Positions 34,422 through 43,642 of a DNA stretch of 64,000 bases are shown one piece after another. The stretch comes from JABMNT01 sp048262255. GTDB lineage: Bacteria > Pseudomonadota > Alphaproteobacteria > Rhodospirillales > Casp-alpha2. The position numbers and the translations under genes are program-made. The stretch is from assembly GCA_048262255.1 (NCBI GenBank), contig JBLXFH010000001.1:1364001-1428000 (forward strand), written 5' to 3'. The number at the start of each line of letters is the position of its first letter. The first letter of the stretch is position 1. The notes under the pieces are model-generated. The model was not told where the DNA came from. It did no database searches and saw nothing but the letters and a program-made list of their open reading frames with translations.

Positions 34422-36188
34422 ATGATCAAGCGCATCCTCCCGTGTATCGACTGGCTTGGCCGATACAATGCAGAAACGTTTCATGGTGATGCTATGGCCG
34501 CCGTGATCGTGACGATCATGCTGATCCCGCAGAGCCTCGCCTATGCGTTGTTGGCGGGGCTGCCGGCGCAGGTTGGCCTCTATGCGAGCATGTTACCGCT
34601 TATTGGTTACGCCTTGTTTGGGTCCTCGAGCACTTTGGCAGTTGGGCCTGTTGCGGTCGTCTCCTTAATGACCGCCGCCGCTTTGGGCCAGATAGTCGCT
34701 ACAGGAACAGCCGAATATATGGCTGCGGCAATTGCGCTTGCCCTGCTGTCTGGATTGTTCCTGATCATGCTTGGGCTTTTTCGATTGGGCTTTCTCGCCA
34801 GCCTGTTAAGCCATCCGGTTATCTCCGGCTTTATTACCGCGTCTGGAATTTTGATTGCGGCCAGCCAGCTGAAACATATTCTGGGCGTTCCGTCGCACGG
34901 CCATACCATGCCGGAACTGGTGGCGTCACTGGGTGAGGCGATAACCCAAACCAATATGCCAACATTTGCCATTGGCATAGGCGCAATCACCTTTTTGTTC
35001 TGGGTCCGCAAACAACTTAAACCCCTTCTTGTCCGTGCCGGGTTTGGCCCTCTCGTCTCCGATGCCGTTGCCAAGGCAGGGCCGGTTGCTGCTGTGCTGG
35101 CAACCATTTTTCTGGTCAAGGGCCTTGCTCTCGATCAAGCGGGCGTTGACGTTGTTGGAGCCATTCCACAAGGTATGCCGCCGTTGACGATGCCGACGCT
35201 CGACCTTGATCTTTGGACGGAATTGCTCCCCTCCGCCATCCTGATCTCAATTGTTGGCTTTGTTGAATCGGTTTCCGTCGCACAAACGCTGGCGGCCAAA
35301 CGGCGCGAACGTATTGATCCCAACCGCGAACTGGTTGGCCTTGGAGCGAGCAATATCGCCGCCGCCTTTGGTGGCGGTTATCCAGTAACGGGTGGGTTTT
35401 CCCGCTCGGTTGTGAATTTTGATGCAGGTGCCAGAACGCCCATGGCGGGGGTGCTGACGGCTGTTGGTATCGGACTGACGGCGCTTTTTCTGACGCCTTT
35501 GTTTTATCAACTGCCTAAGGCAACGCTGGCCGCTACCATTGTCGTGGCGGTTCTTTCGTTGGTTGATCTCGGCGCCTTGAAACGAACCTGGGATTATTCC
35601 AAATCCGACTTTGCGGCAATGGCGCTGACGATTTTGGTTGTGCTGGCGGCGGGCGTTGAAGCGGGCATTCTTTCCGGCGTTGCACTATCGCTCGTTTTTT
35701 TCCTTGTCCGCTCGGCGCGCCCTCATATGGCGGTCGTTGGCCAGGTGCCGGGAACGCAACATTTTCGCAATATCAAACGCCATGAGGTCATCATCAGCGA
35801 TACGGTTTTGAGTGTACGGGTGGATCAAAGCCTGTACTTCGCCAATGCCCGATGGCTGGAAGACCGGCTTTACGACATGGCTTTAGCCAAGCCCGGCATC
35901 AAGCACGTTGTTCTCATTTGTGCCGCCGTGAACGAGATTGATGCCAGTGCGCTTGAGAGCCTGGAATCCCTGATTGACCGGCTCCATGTGGCCGGTATTG
36001 ATTTTCATCTGTCCGAGGTCAAAGGACCGGTTATGGATAAACTGCAACGCACGCATTTTTTCGAGAAACTGACAGGCACCGTCTATCTGAGCCATTTCGA
36101 CGCACTAACTGCGCTGGATCCCCGTTCAACTCATGTCTCCAAAAGCGGGCTTTCTCTCGTTCCTTCCGATAAGCCTGAATCTGCATAA
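34422..36188 (+). CDS. SulP-family anion transporter with STAS domain
   Basis: A 588-residue membrane protein. The N-terminal part has the SulP signature (AVIVTIMLIPQSLAYALLAG) and about 12-14 membrane segments; GGGYPVTGGFSRSVVNF is another conserved stretch. The C-terminal 120 residues form a cytoplasmic STAS domain (VDQSLYFANARWLEDRL, then the INEIDASALE-like NEIDASALESLESL). SulP proteins move sulfate, bicarbonate or other anions. Lying 25 bases after the SQR fusion, it may export sulfite or sulfate made by sulfide oxidation, or import sulfate; the direction is inference. Confidence 0.92.
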   Translation: MIKRILPCIDWLGRYNAETFHGDAMAAVIVTIMLIPQSLAYALLAGLPAQVGLYASMLPLIGYALFGSSSTLAVGPVAVVSLMTAAALGQIVATGTAEYMAAAIALALLSGLFLIMLGLFRLGFLASLLSHPVISGFITASGILIAASQLKHILGVPSHGHTMPELVASLGEAITQTNMPTFAIGIGAITFLFWVRKQLKPLLVRAGFGPLVSDAVAKAGPVAAVLATIFLVKGLALDQAGVDVVGAIPQGMPPLTMPTLDLDLWTELLPSAILISIVGFVESVSVAQTLAAKRRERIDPNRELVGLGASNIAAAFGGGYPVTGGFSRSVVNFDAGARTPMAGVLTAVGIGLTALFLTPLFYQLPKATLAATIVVAVLSLVDLGALKRTWDYSKSDFAAMALTILVVLAAGVEAGILSGVALSLVFFLVRSARPHMAVVGQVPGTQHFRNIKRHEVIISDTVLSVRVDQSLYFANARWLEDRLYDMALAKPGIKHVVLICAAVNEIDASALESLESLIDRLHVAGIDFHLSEVKGPVMDKLQRTHFFEKLTGTVYLSHFDALTALDPRSTHVSKSGLSLVPSDKPESA

Positions 36189-36300
36189 CGGCAGATATTC
36201 TGCAATCTCTTGGTTGATTTTCTGAGGTAATCTGTCAAAGGACATGCGCGATACGTATTGCGTATCCAATCCTTTAATCAAGAACGGCGGCAGACCTTTT

Positions 36301-37245
36301 ATGGAAGCTATTTTTAACGTTATCCTTCCAGTCTTTGCGCTGATCGCCTGTGGATATCTGGCGGCCAAATTCGGCATCCTTTCCGGCGACAGTACGGATG
36401 CGCTCAACAAGTTTGTGTTTTTCATCGCCATGCCGGTGCTGTTGTTTCATGTGGTCGCCACCCTAAACCCGGCGGAGATTTTCAACTGGACCTTCATTGG
36501 TGGTTTTATGGCGGCGAACGCCATCGTGCTGCTGCTCTCGATCTTTATTTCAATGGTGTTTTTTCGCCGCGATTTGGCTGAAAGCGGCCTGTTCGCCATG
36601 GCCGGCACCATCGGCAACGCGGTTTATATGGGCATCCCGTTGAGTGTTATCGCCTTTGGTGATAGTGCCCTCATCCCGGCCATTATCGCCGCACTTTTCC
36701 AAAGCGTCTGCTTCATTATTCCGGTGGTGATCCTGCTGGAGCTTGGTGTCAACAAGGGGGCGGGCGGTTTCGGCATCGCCACGAAACTGGTCCGTTCGCT
36801 TTCAAAAAACCCGATCATGATGGCGCCGCTGGCTGGCCTCGTCTGGGCGCTCACCGGCTGGTCGCTGCCGGTTCCGGTCGATACCTTTTCGAAAATTCTG
36901 GGTGCCGCCGCCGGGCCTTGTGCGCTGTTCGCCATCGGCCTGTTCCTGTACGGCAAACCCATTCACGAAGGGGTGCGCGAAGTGGGCGCTATGGTCGTCC
37001 TGAAGTTGCTGATCCAGCCGGTTATCGCCTATATCCTTCTGTTTCATGTTTTTGATATCGAACCGCTGTACGCTCAGGTCGGCCTGCTGCTGGCGGCCCT
37101 GCCGACCGGCGCCAACAGCTTCGTGCTGGCCCAGCAATACGGCCGCTTCGTCCAGCGCGCCTCGACGGCGATTCTGATTTCGACGGTGGTCGCGGTGGTG
37201 ACGCTGTCGGTGCTGCTGAATTTGGAGATTATGAATCTTAACTGA
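36301..37245 (+). CDS. AEC-family transporter
   Basis: A 314-residue membrane protein with about ten membrane segments and a typical auxin-efflux-carrier start (IFNVILPVFALIACGYLAAKF written in parts: ILPVFALIACGY, KFGILS). The C-terminal LPTGANSFVLAQQY is the conserved end motif. Bacterial AEC proteins carry organic acids such as malate or other small anions. ATG 36301 is chosen because family homology starts there; the frame is open to 36244. A decayed copy of its last 150 bases lies at 39305-39453. Confidence 0.88.
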   Translation: MEAIFNVILPVFALIACGYLAAKFGILSGDSTDALNKFVFFIAMPVLLFHVVATLNPAEIFNWTFIGGFMAANAIVLLLSIFISMVFFRRDLAESGLFAMAGTIGNAVYMGIPLSVIAFGDSALIPAIIAALFQSVCFIIPVVILLELGVNKGAGGFGIATKLVRSLSKNPIMMAPLAGLVWALTGWSLPVPVDTFSKILGAAAGPCALFAIGLFLYGKPIHEGVREVGAMVVLKLLIQPVIAYILLFHVFDIEPLYAQVGLLLAALPTGANSFVLAQQYGRFVQRASTAILISTVVAVVTLSVLLNLEIMNLN

Positions 37246-37304
37246 ACCGGGGTGTTGTGATTATTAATGTAAGTAAGAATATGTCCGCAACTGGTCCTAA
37301 GTGG

Positions 37305-38729
37305 TCATTTCGACGCCGGAAAAGAAACCATAAAAGTGGTGCCAACACCGACCTCGGTTTCAAAATCAATTGTTCCATTCATACCTTCTGTTAAGGCTTT
37401 AACGATTGCGAGACCAAGTCCGGTGCCACTATGCTGACGTGTTGTTGACGTGTCAGCCTGGGTAAAATACTCGAATAAAACCTCCCTGAATCCCTCCGGA
37501 ATTCCCGATCCTTTATCCTCAACATTCACAAAAATTCGCCCGTCTTTTCTGTATACAGAGATGTTTATTTCGCTGCCAGGTTCCGAAAACTTGGCCGCAT
37601 TCGACAGTAGATTGTTAAGGATTTGTTCAAGCCGATGTATATGAACTTCAGCGAATGCGGGAGCGGTAGACTCGTTGAAAGAAAAATTGATAGAATGTGT
37701 TTGGGTATAGCCCTGAAAGTCTTTGATTATATTGGCGACAAGACTACAAATTTCGTGCTTACTCGTCTCGATGACCAGCGTTCCTGACAGGACTTTTTCA
37801 TAATCCAGAAGTTCGTTCACTAACCGTAACAAGGCTTCATTATTTCGTTTTGCCACCTCAACGAGTTCACGCGCTTGTTCGGGAAAATCTTTCGAATATA
37901 GGGAACTCAACAGGCCAAGGCTGCCGATAGAAGAAGTCAACGGTGTTCGCAATTCATGATTCATGAGGGCGAGGAAATTGGATTTGGCAGAGTTCGCCTG
38001 TATCAGGCTCTCATTGGTGTAATATAATCTTTCCTCGTTCTCTTGGATATCCGCATATTGTTTTTTCAGAATTTTGTCGGCGTGTCGAATGACAAGAAAC
38101 AGCAGCCCATATAAAACAACAAAGGCAAAGAGCGTGATGGCTACGATGATTAAAGTGGTCTCATGGATGCGGGCCTCCAGATCGGTTACGTCTGCGTATA
38201 GCTCAAATATAGCCGCCGGAGTTTTATTATCGATTCGAATGGAGATATAAGTTTCAACCACGGCTCTGTCGAAAAACTGTCCAGATATAGCACTAAATTG
38301 GTCGCGATAGGAAAGTTTGCTCGCGGGAACTTCGTCCTGGAAAGCGGTTAGAAAACCTAGGTTTTTGCTCTTGTCCTCACCTATCTGACTGGGGTCAGAC
38401 GAATACACGGTGATTCCGTTGCGCCCATAAATTTTGACCTTTAGAACTGGTAACCCTTTAGCCAATTCTGCAATAGCTCTGTCTAGTTTTTTCGTAGACG
38501 GGTTGGCATGTATCTGGTCAGGGTTGGCACCCTCCATTTCTCGAATAAATGGTTCCAGACGCGGCCAAAGATTGTTGGCAAACATGCGAGCAAAATTAAC
38601 GTTGTGAGCCTCTGCCGCACTCACCATTTCGTCCACAGCTATTTGCCTGTATGTGAAGGATAGAGCTAGAATAGCTGGAAGAATAACTGCAGCGCTGACC
38701 GCTGAAAAATATGGAAGAAGTTTGAACAA
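37305..38729 (-). CDS. membrane sensor histidine kinase
   Basis: A 474-residue kinase. A first membrane helix (about residues 8-28), a periplasmic sensor of about 165 residues with a PAS/CACHE-like look (VKIYGRNGITVYSSD), a second helix (about 193-215), then a HisKA domain (MNHELRTPLTSSIGS) and an ATPase domain with NNLLSNAAKFS, DKGSGIP and GTGLGLAIVKAL. The output is phosphorylation of an unidentified response regulator; none is adjacent. It appears more AT-rich than its neighbours and lies between the intact AEC gene and a scar of duplicated gene ends, so it may have been inserted. Confidence 0.88.
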   Translation of the reverse strand: MFKLLPYFSAVSAAVILPAILALSFTYRQIAVDEMVSAAEAHNVNFARMFANNLWPRLEPFIREMEGANPDQIHANPSTKKLDRAIAELAKGLPVLKVKIYGRNGITVYSSDPSQIGEDKSKNLGFLTAFQDEVPASKLSYRDQFSAISGQFFDRAVVETYISIRIDNKTPAAIFELYADVTDLEARIHETTLIIVAITLFAFVVLYGLLFLVIRHADKILKKQYADIQENEERLYYTNESLIQANSAKSNFLALMNHELRTPLTSSIGSLGLLSSLYSKDFPEQARELVEVAKRNNEALLRLVNELLDYEKVLSGTLVIETSKHEICSLVANIIKDFQGYTQTHSINFSFNESTAPAFAEVHIHRLEQILNNLLSNAAKFSEPGSEINISVYRKDGRIFVNVEDKGSGIPEGFREVLFEYFTQADTSTTRQHSGTGLGLAIVKALTEGMNGTIDFETEVGVGTTFMVSFPASK

Positions 38730-38959
38730 TTAACACCTCTAACAAAGCTAATCGAAAGTAAATACCAGCACAATACATTTTAAATAATGACGGTTTCTCG
38801 CTGAGTTATTTTAAACTAGGCGCCACCCCATAAATGTCGCCTTTTAACACCCGGCCGACGGAAATCTTCGCGTTTAATGAGACTTTTAAACCTTCCGCAA
38901 TGGGTTCTTTTCTGCCGGTCCTTTACCTCAATTCAATTGAGAAGCGACTGGCCCTCGGC

Positions 38960-39205
38960 TCACGACTCCTCCAAAAACCCCTTCGTTATGGCAACCGCTT
39001 CCGCCAAACCAATACGCTGAACCTCCACCCCTTCCGGGAAGGCTATGGTCAGGCGGGTTGGCAGGGCCTTGTCGAGCACCACTAGAACACGGGTTTTCGC
39101 CGGATAGTCGAAAGGCGAGATCTGGGCGTCGCGCTGGGGATCGCTCATCAGATGTACGGAGCCGGTGCGCCATTCGGCGCTGAACCAATCCTGGAAGATC
39201 AGCGA
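38960..39205 (-). pseudogene. decayed copy of the 3' end of the DinG-like helicase gene
   Basis: Bases 38960-39079 match 40210-40329 of the intact helicase gene with about four differences by eye, and 39086-39193 match about 40795-40902 with about four. The roughly 460 bases between are missing, joining KTRVLVV directly to LDKALPTRL in frame. A second small deletion follows before GATCAGCG near 39204. The fragment lacks all helicase motifs of the ATPase core except the terminal residues and has no start of its own, so it is not expected to function. Confidence 0.88.
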
Positions 39206-39304
39206 ATGAAGCGGGTTTGAATTCCATACCGTCCCCGGTTGTTTGGATGCATAACCCAAGATATTTACATACAGCTTTTTTGTCTACGTTACGTAGTGGG
39301 TTCA

Positions 39305-39453
39305 TGGTCTGCCTGTTGCAGGCGGCCCTGCCGATGGGCGCCAACCGCTTTATTATGGCCCGGCAATACGACCGCTTCGTCCAGCGCGCCTTAATGGTGA
39401 TGTGTCGGTGCTGCTCAATTTGGTGATTATGCGTATCGACTGAATTGGGGCTG
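39305..39453 (+). pseudogene. decayed copy of the 3' end of the AEC transporter gene
   Basis: The translated fragment LLQAALPMGANRFIMARQY matches LLLAALPTGANSFVLAQQY at the end of the intact AEC gene, and DNA similarity continues past its stop codon. About 30 bases of the original are deleted after VQRA. Identity is about 85 percent by eye, lower than in the helicase fragment beside it. No start codon or membrane core remains. Confidence 0.8.
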
Positions 39454-39701
39454 GACATCCTTACCCGAGACCTATGATCGCGGCAGATGCTTCGTTCCGA
39501 TTTTCAAATAAAGTGGAAACATTTGTATGCGCAAGCCATGTTCTCACAACTTCCTGCATGTACGCCTGAAAGGTATTATTGTTTTGAGCACACACACAGA
39601 ATAAATAATCAGGAATAGAACAAATATATTGTTCGTCGATTGTAAAGTTGCTTTGATTATTTGTAATGCAGTAGCCCCTATGTACTTCAGGGGTGTCTTT
39701 T

Positions 39702-40115
39702 ATGAAGAGTTTTCAGATGCAAAAAATGGTGTTGAAGGATATCTGGCTTATTGGTCATGAGCAAATTGACCGGGAACATAATGAATTGACCGGCTTGATA
39801 AATGAAATGGTTGATTGCTTTGACGCCAAAGATGCGACCTCGTTCAGGCGTGTTTTGGCGTCATTTTGCAATGCGCTAGAAATTCATTTTAAAAATGAAA
39901 CAGAGATTATGAATTCTCTCGGATACGTTCAAAAAGACCATGCAAATACGCATAGCGATATTTTTAACAGAATTAAAGTGATTGAAGCCGAGGCAAATGA
40001 AGAGAATATGCAGTATTGTCTGAGTAATATAATTGATATTTTCGTAAACAAAGTTCTTAAAGACGACATATATTTTTCTGAATATTTGGTTCGTATAAAC
40101 TATGAAAACACCTGA
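39702..40115 (+). CDS. bacteriohemerythrin-like protein with one altered iron ligand
   Basis: A 137-residue four-helix protein. Candidate di-iron ligands are His26 (DREHNEL), His62 and Glu66 (EIHFKNE), His80 and His84 (DHANTHSDIF) and Asp122. The expected last histidine (in the HxxxxD motif) is replaced by Lys117. Hemerythrins bind oxygen or sense it; with one ligand lost, oxygen binding could be changed. AGGGG eight bases upstream selects ATG 39702 over GTG 39693. The gene is AT-rich and sits between the AEC remnant and the intact helicase, in the same scar. Confidence 0.82.
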   Translation: MKSFQMQKMVLKDIWLIGHEQIDREHNELTGLINEMVDCFDAKDATSFRRVLASFCNALEIHFKNETEIMNSLGYVQKDHANTHSDIFNRIKVIEAEANEENMQYCLSNIIDIFVNKVLKDDIYFSEYLVRINYENT

Positions 40116-40209
40116 TCATAAAACCAGATAATATTATATTTCTTATTTGCGGACGGCTTCGATTCATGAAGAAACCTCGCAGGCACCCACACTTTGGAGG
40201 GGCTCCCGC

Positions 40210-42960
40210 TCACGACTCTTCCAAAAACCCCTTCGTTATGGCAACCGCTTCCGCCAAACCAATACGCTGAACCTCCACCCCTTCCGGAAAGGCTGTGGTC
40301 AGGCGGGTTGGCAGGGCCTTGTCGAGCATCACAAAAACGCCTTTGTCGCCGTCGCGGCGCAATAGGCGGCCATAGGCCTGCTTTAGTTTCAGGCGGGTTA
40401 GCATTTCATCATAGGCGCGGCCGCCAAAATGCGCGCGCCGGGCCTTGTGGATGAGGGTCGGGCGCGGCCAGGGCACGCGATCGAAGACAATAAGCCTGAG
40501 AGAGCGACCCGGCACATCAACGCCATCGCGCACCGCATCGGTGCCAAGCAGGCAGGCGTTTTCCTCGGCCCGGAAAATATCGACCAGGGTGCCTGTATCC
40601 ATGGCGTCCATATGCTGGGCATAGAGCGGCAGTCCGGCTTCTTCCATTGGAGTGGAGATACGCTCGTAAACCCCGCGTAGGCGCGAGATGGCGGTGAACA
40701 GACCGAGGCCGCCACCGCCCGCCGCCAGAAACAGTTCGCGATAGGCGGCGGACACGGCATCGCCGCTGTTCTTGTTGACGTCGCCGACCACAAGAACACG
40801 GGTTTTCGCCGGATAGTCGAAAGGCGAGATCTGGGCGTCGCGCTGCGGCTCGCTCATCAGATGTACGGAGCCGGTGCGCCGTTCGGCACTGAACCAATCC
40901 TGATCGTCGTCGCCGCTGCGGTCGCGCAGCGTCGCCGAAGTGATCAGCGCACCATGCGCTGGCTCCAGAACGGTCTTGCTGAACGGCCGGGTCGGGTCGA
41001 TCCAGTGTCGGTAAAAGCCCACATCGACATCGCGCCCGCCGTTGCGTTCGACGCCAAACCAGTCGACAAATTCCTCCGGCGTTTCGCCGCCCAGCGTCGC
41101 CAGCATGTCGCGCCAGGCCTGGACCTGCATCAGGCAGCGCCGTTGCAGGCTGCTGGCCAACGCCTCGATGCGGTTGCGCTGCGCCGTCTCCAGGGTGTCG
41201 GATTCGACGTTGAGCATCTCCAGCAGGGCCTTGATCAGCTTTTTCAGGGGCTGCGTCAGGCGTTTTAGGGCGACACCCAATTCGTTTGCCGCCTCCATCA
41301 GGCCTGGGATAAGCGCCACAGGTTCGGTTTCAAGAGCATAAGCGCCGCCGGATTCGCCATCGCGGGCATAGACCTGCTGGCGAACGAGAGCGAGAAAAGC
41401 CTCGGTCGGGCCCTTGGGCTGGCCGCCGCTGATCCGTTGGCCCCAGGCCGGGCCAGGCAGGGCGTGCGCGGCGCTTAAGGTCTCTTCAAGGCATTCGAGG
41501 GCGACCTGATCATCGGCAATCAAATCCTCGAGCCGCGCCCGCAGGCCGCGCGACCGGCTGCGGCTGCCTTCCTCGGCACCGATCAGCCAGCGCCGAATAT
41601 CGGCCCCTTCACGGCCTGACAGATGGGCGGAAAAGGCCCCGTCGGCAGCGTCGAACAGATGGTGTCCCTCATCAAACACATAACGTGTCGGCAGAGTGCC
41701 GTCATCGCTGCCCATGGCGGCCTGGACCATGACCAAAGCGTGGTTGGCGACCACAATGTCAGCCTGCTTGGCGCGGCGCACGGTGTGTTCGACAAAACAT
41801 TTGCCGTAGTGGGCGCAGGCCGAATAGACGCATTCGCCGCGCGTGTCCGTCAGGTCAAGGGTTAGTTGCCGGCCAAACAAGTTTCCCAGCCAAGCCGGAA
41901 AGTCGCCGCCGATCATATCGCCATCGCGGGTCCGGCCAATCCAGCGGGCCATTAACCCCAAGGGGATCGCATCGCCGGGCCCCCGCGTTGGAATGCGGGT
42001 GGTGGCTTCTTCAAAATTGAGCAGGCACAAATAGTTTTCGCGGCCCTTGCGGATGACCACCCGCTCGGCCTTGTCTCGGGGGTTGGGGTGCAGGCGGTCC
42101 AACTCGCCATCGAGCTGGCGCTGCAGGTTGCGGGTGAAGGTGCTGATCCAGACGGCGCCGCCGTTGCGTTCGGCCCAAACACTGGCCGGTGCGATATAAC
42201 CCAACGTCTTGCCGACCCCGGTTCCGGCTTCGGCCAGCACAATGCGCGGTTCACCCGGATGGTCGATGGGCGCGAAAGCGGAAGCGCCCGCTGCTGCATA
42301 GTCGGCCTGCTGCGGTCTTTTTTCCGCGCCGCGACCAAGAATGTCGTTAAGCCGGGAGAGACTTTCCTTCGAGGAGACGGGTTGGTTGCCGGGTGGCAGC
42401 GGTGGTGGGCCTTCTTCCCATTCCGGCAAACTTTTCCAGACCCGGAGCGCGTCGGTCAGAACCCGCGAATGCGGCGTTTCCGTTACGCCGAGAGCGCTCA
42501 GGACAAAACGCGCCCACGGCCAACCGCCGCGCTCCATGGTATGGGCGATAGCCCGGGCCGATTTGATGTCCGGCGGGCTGATAAGGGTTTTCAGTTCCTG
42601 CAACAGGGTCGCGGTCGCCGTAAACAGGGTTTCTGCTTCCTTTTCGAGGCTCGATGGAAGCGGCAACCCCAAAGCCTGGGCCAGGCCTTTTGGGGTCGGC
42701 AAAACAAATTCTGCCGGACGGACAAAGGCGAACAGTTCCAGCACGTCGTAACAGGGGAAACGCTCCGAACGCAGGCGTTTGGCAACAGCCGGCGCATAGC
42801 AGACAAGCGGCCGGAGATTCGTTGCCAGCCTGAGATGCCAGGACCGCGCGTCCATGTCCTCAATTTCTCCGTCGGATGACAGCAAAACGGCATGTTTGAT
42901 GCCAGCAACAAGAGCTGGCACGTCGGGCAGCAAAGGCGGAGATTGATCCATGGAAACCAT
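40210..42960 (-). CDS. DinG/XPD-family ATP-dependent DNA helicase
   Basis: A 916-residue superfamily 2 helicase. After an N-terminal region of about 230 residues with little similarity comes the Walker A region EAGTGVGKTLGYIAP, then four spaced cysteines in CLLN, RGECVYSACAHYGKC that fit an iron-sulfur domain, the DEAH-like box VFDEGHHLFDA, and C-terminal motifs around ALLGTDAVRDGVDVPG-like CLLGTDAVRDGVDVPG and KLKQAYGRLLRRDGD. DinG-type enzymes unwind 5'-3' and help resolve R-loops and damaged forks. The N-terminal half is longer than E. coli DinG. Two fragments of its 3' end are duplicated at 38960-39205. Confidence 0.9.
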   Translation of the reverse strand: MVSMDQSPPLLPDVPALVAGIKHAVLLSSDGEIEDMDARSWHLRLATNLRPLVCYAPAVAKRLRSERFPCYDVLELFAFVRPAEFVLPTPKGLAQALGLPLPSSLEKEAETLFTATATLLQELKTLISPPDIKSARAIAHTMERGGWPWARFVLSALGVTETPHSRVLTDALRVWKSLPEWEEGPPPLPPGNQPVSSKESLSRLNDILGRGAEKRPQQADYAAAGASAFAPIDHPGEPRIVLAEAGTGVGKTLGYIAPASVWAERNGGAVWISTFTRNLQRQLDGELDRLHPNPRDKAERVVIRKGRENYLCLLNFEEATTRIPTRGPGDAIPLGLMARWIGRTRDGDMIGGDFPAWLGNLFGRQLTLDLTDTRGECVYSACAHYGKCFVEHTVRRAKQADIVVANHALVMVQAAMGSDDGTLPTRYVFDEGHHLFDAADGAFSAHLSGREGADIRRWLIGAEEGSRSRSRGLRARLEDLIADDQVALECLEETLSAAHALPGPAWGQRISGGQPKGPTEAFLALVRQQVYARDGESGGAYALETEPVALIPGLMEAANELGVALKRLTQPLKKLIKALLEMLNVESDTLETAQRNRIEALASSLQRRCLMQVQAWRDMLATLGGETPEEFVDWFGVERNGGRDVDVGFYRHWIDPTRPFSKTVLEPAHGALITSATLRDRSGDDDQDWFSAERRTGSVHLMSEPQRDAQISPFDYPAKTRVLVVGDVNKNSGDAVSAAYRELFLAAGGGGLGLFTAISRLRGVYERISTPMEEAGLPLYAQHMDAMDTGTLVDIFRAEENACLLGTDAVRDGVDVPGRSLRLIVFDRVPWPRPTLIHKARRAHFGGRAYDEMLTRLKLKQAYGRLLRRDGDKGVFVMLDKALPTRLTTAFPEGVEVQRIGLAEAVAITKGFLEES

Positions 42961-43023
42961 AAAACTGAGTATACCGCCTACCGGTTTATGGCAAGTCCGG
43001 TCATATGCCTGTGAAACCGAAAA

Positions 43024-43161
43024 CTAAAAACACAGAAACGCCCATGTTCCGGCATCGACAAGGCGCACGACAAAGGTTTGACGGATGAGCTCCCAATTCC
43101 ACAGAACCAGTGCTCCGAAACCGAGGGAGAGTCCTAGGGTGCAGACGCGGGTGTGTTCCAT
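43024..43161 (-). CDS. possible 45-residue single-pass membrane protein
   Basis: This short frame starts at ATG 43161 with GAGGA nine bases upstream. It encodes one hydrophobic helix (LGLSLGFGALVLWNW) followed by an amphipathic part ending in FLCF. It is on the same strand as the helicase, 63 bases before it. Good ribosome site and membrane-helix pattern support it; there is no homology that I can name, so it may be chance. Confidence 0.4.
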   Translation of the reverse strand: MEHTRVCTLGLSLGFGALVLWNWELIRQTFVVRLVDAGTWAFLCF

Positions 43162-43474
43162 AATCAATTGTCCTCGGATCGTGATCCGGCGTCGAGAGGC
43201 GGTATTCCCTAATATAGGACGGAATGATCCAATATTGAAGGTGTTCCTAATGACGGGGGCTTCGATTTTTGCTACATTGTCAGTGGATATAAAGGTGAAC
43301 CGGTCAGGTTTTCAGGAAGGCTTGGCCCGGCCTCGTCCAAACAAAACTCTGCACATGAACTGTCGGGAGGTTACAAAGATGATCCCGCCTAATCAGATAC
43401 GCCACATATAACACCTGTTAAACATTTGTCTCGGTCCTATGTGATCGGGAGGCGCCATGAGCGCTACTTCATTT
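43162..43474. other. intergenic stretch before the orphan terminator
   Basis: No convincing gene. The open frame at 43085-43411 looks random in composition. A mini-frame of ten residues (43379-43411) follows GGGAGG with good spacing, and another (from 43457) follows GGGAGG and runs into the terminator. They could be leader peptides or parts of a small RNA gene. Confidence 0.4.
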
Positions 43475-43506
43475 AAAAGCCCCGTCTTTATGGCGGGGCT
43501 TTTTTC
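43475..43506 (+). terminator. orphan Rho-independent terminator
   Basis: AAAAGCCCCG and CGGGGCTTTT form a 10-bp stem with a nine-base loop, followed by TT. No plus-strand protein gene ends nearby, so it may end a small RNA or a leader, or serve minus-strand transcripts, as the A-rich 5' side also gives a short T-run on the other strand. Confidence 0.85.
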
Positions 43507-43642
43507 GTTTCAGGGGGATAGACGCGATGTAATGCTATCGTATGTTTGACCGGGCGTTTGAAACGGTCATAATTCATGGATTGGAGGGCATATGCTCAAA
43601 TTCCGTTTTATCCGGTAAGATCAGCAGGAGTATTCGGCGGAT

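Noticed and set aside
38960..39259. 99-residue open frame as a real gene
   Set aside because: It is a fusion of two helicase 3' fragments with an unrelated 5' part and no ribosome site.
43085..43411. 108-residue plus-strand frame
   Set aside because: The composition looks random, there is no convincing ribosome site at its start, and it overlaps the better supported small minus-strand frame.
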